Source: an uncultured Coriobacteriaceae bacterium (lineage in GTDB: Bacteria > Actinomycetota > Coriobacteriia > Coriobacteriales > Eggerthellaceae). Taken from it: a stretch of DNA of 18,057 nucleotides. The DNA is taken from assembly GCA_946623915.1 (NCBI GenBank), contig CAMORQ010000008.1:1-18057 (forward strand), read 5' to 3'. The translations under genes were made by a program, and so were the position numbers. Shown here in pieces: positions 14,165-18,057 of the stretch (position 1 is its first letter; every line of letters begins with the position of its first letter). The notes under the pieces are model-generated. The model was not told the DNA's origin and searched no databases. It was given only the letters and a program-made list of their open reading frames with translations.

Positions 14165-14350
14165 TTACGCAGCGTTGTGCGCAGCACTAACCTTGGCGGC
14201 GACGGTGCGGTCCTTGCGCGCGAACAGCTTCTTGAAAAATGCGCCGAACGAGTCCACCGACGTTTCGACGACGTTGCCTTCTTCGTCAAGGAACACCAGG
14301 GCTCCGCCGCATGCAACGACACCGACATAGTTCTTCATTTTCTTGGACAT
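14165..14350 (-). CDS. Hypothetical 61-aa basic protein
   Basis: I do not recognise this family. The sequence starts MSKKMKNYVGVVACGGALVFL, followed by DEEGNVVETSVDSFGAFFKKLFARK and a basic, Ala-rich end. The first third is hydrophobic enough for a short strand pair or weak membrane association, but there is no clear signal peptide. The start at 14350 is chosen because AGGAGG (complement of about 14355-14360) precedes it; the longer in-frame ATG at 14398 lies before the SD. A perfect 6-bp hairpin (14366-14381) sits directly upstream of the SD in the leader, so translation could be tuned. An AT-rich promoter region lies at 14403-14431, and a strong terminator follows 105 nt after the stop. Probably a real monocistronic gene. 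Confidence 0.65.
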   Translation of the reverse strand: MSKKMKNYVGVVACGGALVFLDEEGNVVETSVDSFGAFFKKLFARKDRTVAAKVSAAHNAA

Positions 14351-14365
14351 GATGGCCTCCTGTCT

Positions 14366-14381
14366 CCTTGCGTCTGCAAGG
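14366..14381 (-). other. Leader hairpin before the SD of the 61-aa gene
   Basis: CCTTGC (14366-14371) and GCAAGG (14376-14381) form a perfect 6-bp stem with a 4-nt loop, ending about six bases before the SD. It does not hide the SD by itself. It may stabilise the mRNA or serve as a protein-binding site. Confidence 0.35.
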
Positions 14382-14402
14382 TGCTCCTCTTGGTACAAGG
14401 GC

Positions 14403-14431
14403 AGTATGGACCATTATTTTAAATCTGAAAA
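14403..14431 (-). promoter_or_regulatory. Possible promoter of the 61-aa gene
   Basis: On the minus strand TTTTCA (complement of 14426-14431) and CATACT (complement of 14403-14408) are 17 bp apart with a very AT-rich spacer; each matches consensus at 4 of 6. The surrounding stretch 14408-14470 is the most AT-rich in the window and is otherwise gene-free. Confidence 0.4.
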
Positions 14432-14558
14432 GCGAATATTTATCATATGTAGCATGACAATATATCATGGATAGTTGGACGGCACGGATGCGCACGACCA
14501 GGCCGTGTTGCGTATTCGCTCAAGCTGGGTTAGCCCTTCCTAAAACGGCACTTGACAT

Positions 14559-15479
14559 TTACATGTGCGGACGAAACGTGCGCTCGATGAAGGACTGGCC
14601 GGCAGCGAGTGCTTCGTTGGCCGCGTCTTCGTTGCCAATTGCCGCAACGAAGCAAGCGTACTCGTCAAGCGTTCCCTGTCCATGTGGGACCCGGACGGCG
14701 CCTGCGTCGCTGCCGCATGCCAGGGTCACGCCCGCTTCCCATGCCGCGCGTATGCCGGAGCGCTCTGCCTCGCAAATACGGGCGACCGACGATTCGTCGT
14801 AGAGGCCACTGCCCAGCAAATTGTGCGCGACGGCCATGGTGGGCACCAGGCAGCTTCCGTGTTCAGCTAGCGCGGCAATGGCGTCGCGGTCGAGGAAGTT
14901 GCCGTGTTCGATGCTGTCTACGCCAGCTTCGGCAGCCACTTGGATGGCCCGAGCACCGTTCGTGTGCGCCATGACCGCGCGTCCATGTTCGTGGGCGATG
15001 CGTACCATTTCGCGGACCTCTTCGGCGGGAAGGCCGTCTCCGTAGACGATGCGTCCGCATTCGTCGAAATCCATGATGCCCGTCGTCATAATCTTTATGA
15101 AGTCGGCGCCTGCATCGCACGCTTCCGTGACGAGTGCGGCGTATTCGTCCAGGTTCGCGAATCCGCGCCCGACGATGCCGCCGTACGTGCCCTGCTTGTG
15201 GATGGCAAACAGGGGCGTGCGGTAATCGATGCCGTATTCGGGGGCTAATGCGCGCGCCGCTTCCGACACGCCGTACTTGTCGCCTCCGTCGCGCACGAAG
15301 GCGATGCCGCATGCTTGGTATGCGGCGAAGCATGCACGGATGTGCGAGACGTTGGGTCCTGCTGCGTGGCGCGCCATCCCTTGGGCGTAGTTCACGCCGT
15401 CCATGGCGATGTGGGCGTGGCACTCTCCGAATGGCGATCGACGCTGCGGCGCCGAGTGCTGTGTAGTCGTATCGTTCAT
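14559..15479 (-). CDS. Minimal amidohydrolase-family (COG1228-like) metal-dependent hydrolase
   Basis: A 306-aa TIM-barrel amidohydrolase. Metal ligands are visible: HAH (21-23) after strand 1, Lys129 in FIKIMTTG (candidate carboxylated Lys), His172 in MAHTNG, His192 in SIEHGN, and Asp258 in CGSDAG. These match the imidazolonepropionase/Xaa-Pro dipeptidase-like group that hydrolyses amide or cyclic amide bonds. Family members are usually ~400 aa because a small beta-sandwich is built from both termini; here the protein starts 20 residues before HxH and ends about 48 after the Asp, so that domain is absent. The longer in-frame ATG (15845) is rejected because it reads through the palindrome and the upstream region. 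At 15479 there is no SD; TATCAT lies six bases upstream, suggesting a leaderless mRNA under a palindromic operator. Substrate unknown. Confidence 0.85.
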   Translation of the reverse strand: MNDTTTQHSAPQRRSPFGECHAHIAMDGVNYAQGMARHAAGPNVSHIRACFAAYQACGIAFVRDGGDKYGVSEAARALAPEYGIDYRTPLFAIHKQGTYGGIVGRGFANLDEYAALVTEACDAGADFIKIMTTGIMDFDECGRIVYGDGLPAEEVREMVRIAHEHGRAVMAHTNGARAIQVAAEAGVDSIEHGNFLDRDAIAALAEHGSCLVPTMAVAHNLLGSGLYDESSVARICEAERSGIRAAWEAGVTLACGSDAGAVRVPHGQGTLDEYACFVAAIGNEDAANEALAAGQSFIERTFRPHM

Positions 15480-15485
15480 GGCACC

Positions 15486-15526
15486 ATGATACCCGCAGTT
15501 GCCGGAAATGGGACAACTGCGGGTAT
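15486..15526 (-). promoter_or_regulatory. 13-bp inverted repeat overlapping a putative leaderless promoter
   Basis: ATACCCGCAGTTG (15489-15501) and CAACTGCGGGTAT (15514-15526) are exact inverted copies, spaced by 12 bases. On the minus strand the inner end of one arm overlaps a weak -35 (TTGTCC, complement of 15511-15516) and the other arm runs into the -10 (TATCAT, complement of 15486-15491), six bases before ATG. Binding of a dimer would occlude the promoter. This is the longest perfect inverted repeat I found. Confidence 0.65.
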
Positions 15527-15714
15527 GTGCATGCAATCTGTGGGCGATGTGTTGCGCACAGGACCCGATGCATGTCTCCGGGATTGTCGCGTTCGCCGCG
15601 CGATAGCCCAGCACAGCGGCAAGCCGGAGTAGCGGTTTAGGCGGCCTTGTGCGATTATGTTTCCGGATACGGCACTGTTCCAAAAACGTAAAAGCATGGC
15701 TTGAAGGAGCTGAA

Positions 15715-17397
15715 ATGTTTTGTACTAAGTGCGGCAAAGAGCTCGATTCAGGCGCTAAGTTCTGCACGGAATGCGGAGCGCCGGCGGGCGCGGATGCCCG
15801 GGCGGACGCTTCAGAACAGGGCGCATCCGAAACAAACGCGTCCATCCCTTTGGCATCGACTTCTGCGCCCGTTCCTGCAAGCCAGCATCTTTCTGACGCT
15901 CAAAGCCAGCAGGCGGATAGCGGTTCGTCGGGCAGCAAATCGGGGGCAATTGCGATTGTGGCCTTCGTTGCCGTCGCCCTTCTTGCTGCATTGGTCACCA
16001 TGGCGTTCTGTTCGAACAGCGCCCCGCAGGAATCGGGTGACTCGTCACGAGAGACCTCTTCACAGAGCGCATCGTCTGTGCTTGCGCAAAGCTCTGCAGC
16101 TGCGGTTATGAATGGCGCGGCGTCTTCGGCACCAAGCGAAACCGTTCAGTCATCGGCCCAGTCAGCCGAGCCGGCTGAACCAGAGCTTTCGCCCGAAGAG
16201 GCTGCCTTGAAGAGCCTTGATGGTTGGTGGATGGGATGGATTCACGACATGGGCTATCAGGGTAGCTACGGCCACATCCACGATGGCGTGATCGATTGGT
16301 ATTATCGCAACCTTCTTAACGATGCAGTGGAGCATACCAGCACGGTTACGATTACCAGCGTCGAGCGCTTCGACGAAAACGGTGCGGCAGGATGGCGCTT
16401 TGTTCCCGATACTGCGCCAGACGGGTCGTTTGCTTACTATCTGGTAGACGGTGACCTCGACAACCTTCCTATCTACAAGACGGCATTCGGTTATGGTGTC
16501 GTCGACACTGCGAACGACAACACAAATGCAGTCGAGCGCTTTGGCATCACGAGGATCACCGATCCGGCTGCGCTCGACGAAACGGGGTTCCACTCGGCGG
16601 CGGACTTGGAGAGCGCGAAGGCGCTAGCAGCGCAACGGTTGGGCGATGCTGCGGCCGAACCTGCGGCGCAAGAAGCCCCCTTCAATCAGGAAGAAGCCGA
16701 AGCGCAGGCTCGTGAAGCAGCCAGTGCTGCCGGCAAGCAGGTCTTTACCGGCAGGGTGCGCGTGACCACCTATGCCGACCGTGCGGCCGAGCGCGATCCG
16801 CGCCTACGCGATTTTCAAAGCAATTACGACATGCTTACGATTATGGAGTTCGATGGCCTCACGCCTTATACCGCGGTGTCGGGGGATGGGGCGATGCACG
16901 GAGCCACGGTTGACCTAGAAGGCGAATCGTTCAGGCTGCCTAATTCGTTTGCCGCCTATGACGGGCAAACCATCACGATAGCAGCGTTTGCATCTGATAT
17001 GAAAACCTTCAGCGACACGACAGGCGTCCTTATGAGCGCATCCGTGAATGCGGCGGAGCTGATTGCGCCCTTGACGGAGGCGGACGTGCGGGCGCGCGAA
17101 CAGGCGGCGTCGCCCGACAGTTATGTACTTGCCGATTCGTCCACGCGTGCCTACAGTCGTGCAGAGCTGGAAGCCCTCGACAATCACACGCTCTTCCTTG
17201 CCCGCAACGAGATTTACGCCCGTCACGGGCGCGGGTTCAAGAACGAGGAACTGCGCAGTTACTTTGCAGGTAAGGCGTGGTACGCCGAAACGGTGTCTCC
17301 CGATGCCTTCAACGACGGCATGCTCAGCGGTACGGAAAAAGCCAACGCCGACTTGATGCTGGAAATTGAGCGCTCGCGCAACTCGCCCTATGTATAA
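15715..17397 (+). CDS. Zinc-ribbon / transmembrane / YARHG-domain envelope protein
   Basis: A 560-aa protein. Residues 1-22 are a zinc ribbon with C3-x2-C6 and C17-x2-C20, followed by a disordered Ser/Ala/Gln-rich linker. One membrane helix (about 77-98) is followed by a second Ser-rich linker (101-158). Extracytoplasmic regions follow: about 165-300 (WWMGWIHDMGY...) and about 351-460, neither assigned. The C-terminal YARHG domain (about 478-553) has LARNEIYARHG (495-505) and YFAGKAWYAE. YARHG domains are thought to be extracellular, and this architecture is common in anaerobic Gram-positives; function is unknown, possibly wall or peptide binding. The start at 15715 has AAGGAG (15704-15709) five bases upstream and begins directly with the zinc ribbon, so the longer ATG at 15649 is rejected. 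A uridine kinase follows 24 nt later, probably in one operon. Confidence 0.88.
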   Translation: MFCTKCGKELDSGAKFCTECGAPAGADARADASEQGASETNASIPLASTSAPVPASQHLSDAQSQQADSGSSGSKSGAIAIVAFVAVALLAALVTMAFCSNSAPQESGDSSRETSSQSASSVLAQSSAAAVMNGAASSAPSETVQSSAQSAEPAEPELSPEEAALKSLDGWWMGWIHDMGYQGSYGHIHDGVIDWYYRNLLNDAVEHTSTVTITSVERFDENGAAGWRFVPDTAPDGSFAYYLVDGDLDNLPIYKTAFGYGVVDTANDNTNAVERFGITRITDPAALDETGFHSAADLESAKALAAQRLGDAAAEPAAQEAPFNQEEAEAQAREAASAAGKQVFTGRVRVTTYADRAAERDPRLRDFQSNYDMLTIMEFDGLTPYTAVSGDGAMHGATVDLEGESFRLPNSFAAYDGQTITIAAFASDMKTFSDTTGVLMSASVNAAELIAPLTEADVRAREQAASPDSYVLADSSTRAYSRAELEALDNHTLFLARNEIYARHGRGFKNEELRSYFAGKAWYAETVSPDAFNDGMLSGTEKANADLMLEIERSRNSPYV

Positions 17398-17421
17398 AGA
17401 TGGAAAAGGCTGGTGTGCTCG

Positions 17422-18057
17422 GTGAAAGGCAGCAATAACGCGCGCACGACAACGGTCGTCGGCATTGCGGGAGGAAGCGGGTCCGGCAAGACGACGTTCG
17501 CCGAGCGGCTGCGCGTGTGGTTTGGCTCGTGCGCTGTCGTGCTTTCCCACGACGACTACTACAAGCACAAGCCCGAGATGACGCAGGAAGAAGCGCTTGC
17601 GTACGACTTCGACAGCCCCGATGCCCTCGATACCGAGCTGCTCGTGCAACATGTGCGTGCTTTAAAAAACGGCGAAGCAGTGGATGTGCCCGCATACGAT
17701 TTTGCCTCTCATGCGCGCACGCAGGCGGCGCGACATGTCGGTCCAGCTTCGGTGGTTCTTGTCGAGGGACTGCTGATTTTGGCCGTCCCCGAACTTGCCG
17801 GCCTGTTCGATTTGACGGTGTTCTTAGACGCCGATTCCGATGTGCGGGTGTTGCGGCGCATTCGGCGCGATTGCAACGAACGCGGCGCCGACCTGGAGCG
17901 TGCCATCGCCATGTATCTGGCTACGACGAAACAGGCAGAAGCAGCCTACGTCGAGCCTTTCAAGAGTTCTGCAGACCTCGTGGTGCACGATGCGCTTGGC
18001 GATCGTGCGCTCGAAGCCGTTGCCTGGGGTATCGCTGGCATGGCGGGTCTTGCACAG
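17422..18057 (+). CDS. udk: Uridine kinase, 3' partial
   Basis: A P-loop kinase that phosphorylates uridine/cytidine to the monophosphate using ATP or GTP (pyrimidine salvage, cytoplasm). Walker A GGSGSGKT is at 17-24, followed by SHDDYYK with the catalytic Asp region, YDFDSPDALD, VPAYDFASH and the strand VVLVEGLLIL. The lid-side RRIRRDCNERGADLE has Ala where ERGR is more usual. The frame is still open at base 18057, so the end is missing; the visible 212 residues are close to the usual ~210, so little is lost. The start is uncertain: GTG at 17422 is 12 bases after AAAAGG, while the in-frame GTG at 17413 is only three bases after it. It begins 24 nt after the YARHG gene and is likely cotranscribed with it. 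Confidence 0.87.
   Translation, partial: MKGSNNARTTTVVGIAGGSGSGKTTFAERLRVWFGSCAVVLSHDDYYKHKPEMTQEEALAYDFDSPDALDTELLVQHVRALKNGEAVDVPAYDFASHARTQAARHVGPASVVLVEGLLILAVPELAGLFDLTVFLDADSDVRVLRRIRRDCNERGADLERAIAMYLATTKQAEAAYVEPFKSSADLVVHDALGDRALEAVAWGIAGMAGLAQ

Overview
This window looks like chromosomal DNA from a high-GC gut actinobacterium of the class Coriobacteriia, most likely Eggerthellaceae. The basis is family content recalled from knowledge, not a search: an old-yellow-enzyme/FAD reductase beside an SDR, CmpB-like (PF06541-type) membrane proteins, a TM1266-type small regulator, and genes that look leaderless. No tRNA, rRNA, CRISPR array, transposase or phage structural gene was seen. Most genes are ordinary metabolism, transport and envelope functions. 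The genes at both window edges are cut.

Left part (1-3232): the 3' portion of an OYE-type flavin/Fe-S/FAD oxidoreductase. It is followed by a 270-bp gap holding a 64-bp imperfect tandem repeat with four CAACCTGGG copies, then a long SDR whose catalytic Lys is replaced by Asn (Y179..N183). Behind the SDR lies a 346-bp gap with three consecutive GC-rich hairpins and a perfect 9-bp inverted repeat.

Accessory-looking patch (3233-6074): a three-part GIY-YIG protein (LEM-3-like nuclease domain, a central PUA/EVE-like region, and a C-terminal region resembling DUF6508), a 121-aa CxCxxH small protein with a strong terminator, a convergent Isf-like flavodoxin-fold protein with a compact cysteine cluster, and a 78-aa orphan with its own good promoter and terminator.

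Transport block (6150-10899): a membrane-anchored endonuclease/exonuclease/phosphatase-fold hydrolase, a DHA2-type MFS transporter fused to a C-terminal CBS pair, and a divergent DHA2 paralogue without CBS domains. The two transporters share a regulatory intergenic region.

Membrane operon (10946-13985, minus): a TM1266-like ACT-type small protein followed by two tandem CmpB-like multi-pass proteins. The second CmpB gene overlaps the first by 11 nt. A 61-aa orphan lies upstream, separated by a perfect 12-bp-stem terminator.

Right part (14559-18057): a minimal amidohydrolase with a 13-bp inverted repeat over its promoter, then on the plus strand a zinc-ribbon/TM/YARHG envelope protein and a uridine kinase cut by the window end.

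A cross-cutting observation concerns three genes without a Shine-Dalgarno sequence: the EEP hydrolase, the stand-alone MFS transporter and the amidohydrolase. Each has a -10-like hexamer 6-8 nt before ATG, which suggests leaderless transcripts, whereas nearly every other gene has a clear SD. The most plausible candidates for something undescribed are the GIY-YIG multidomain protein with its palindromic operator, the MFS-CBS fusion, and the TM1266-CmpB-CmpB operon.
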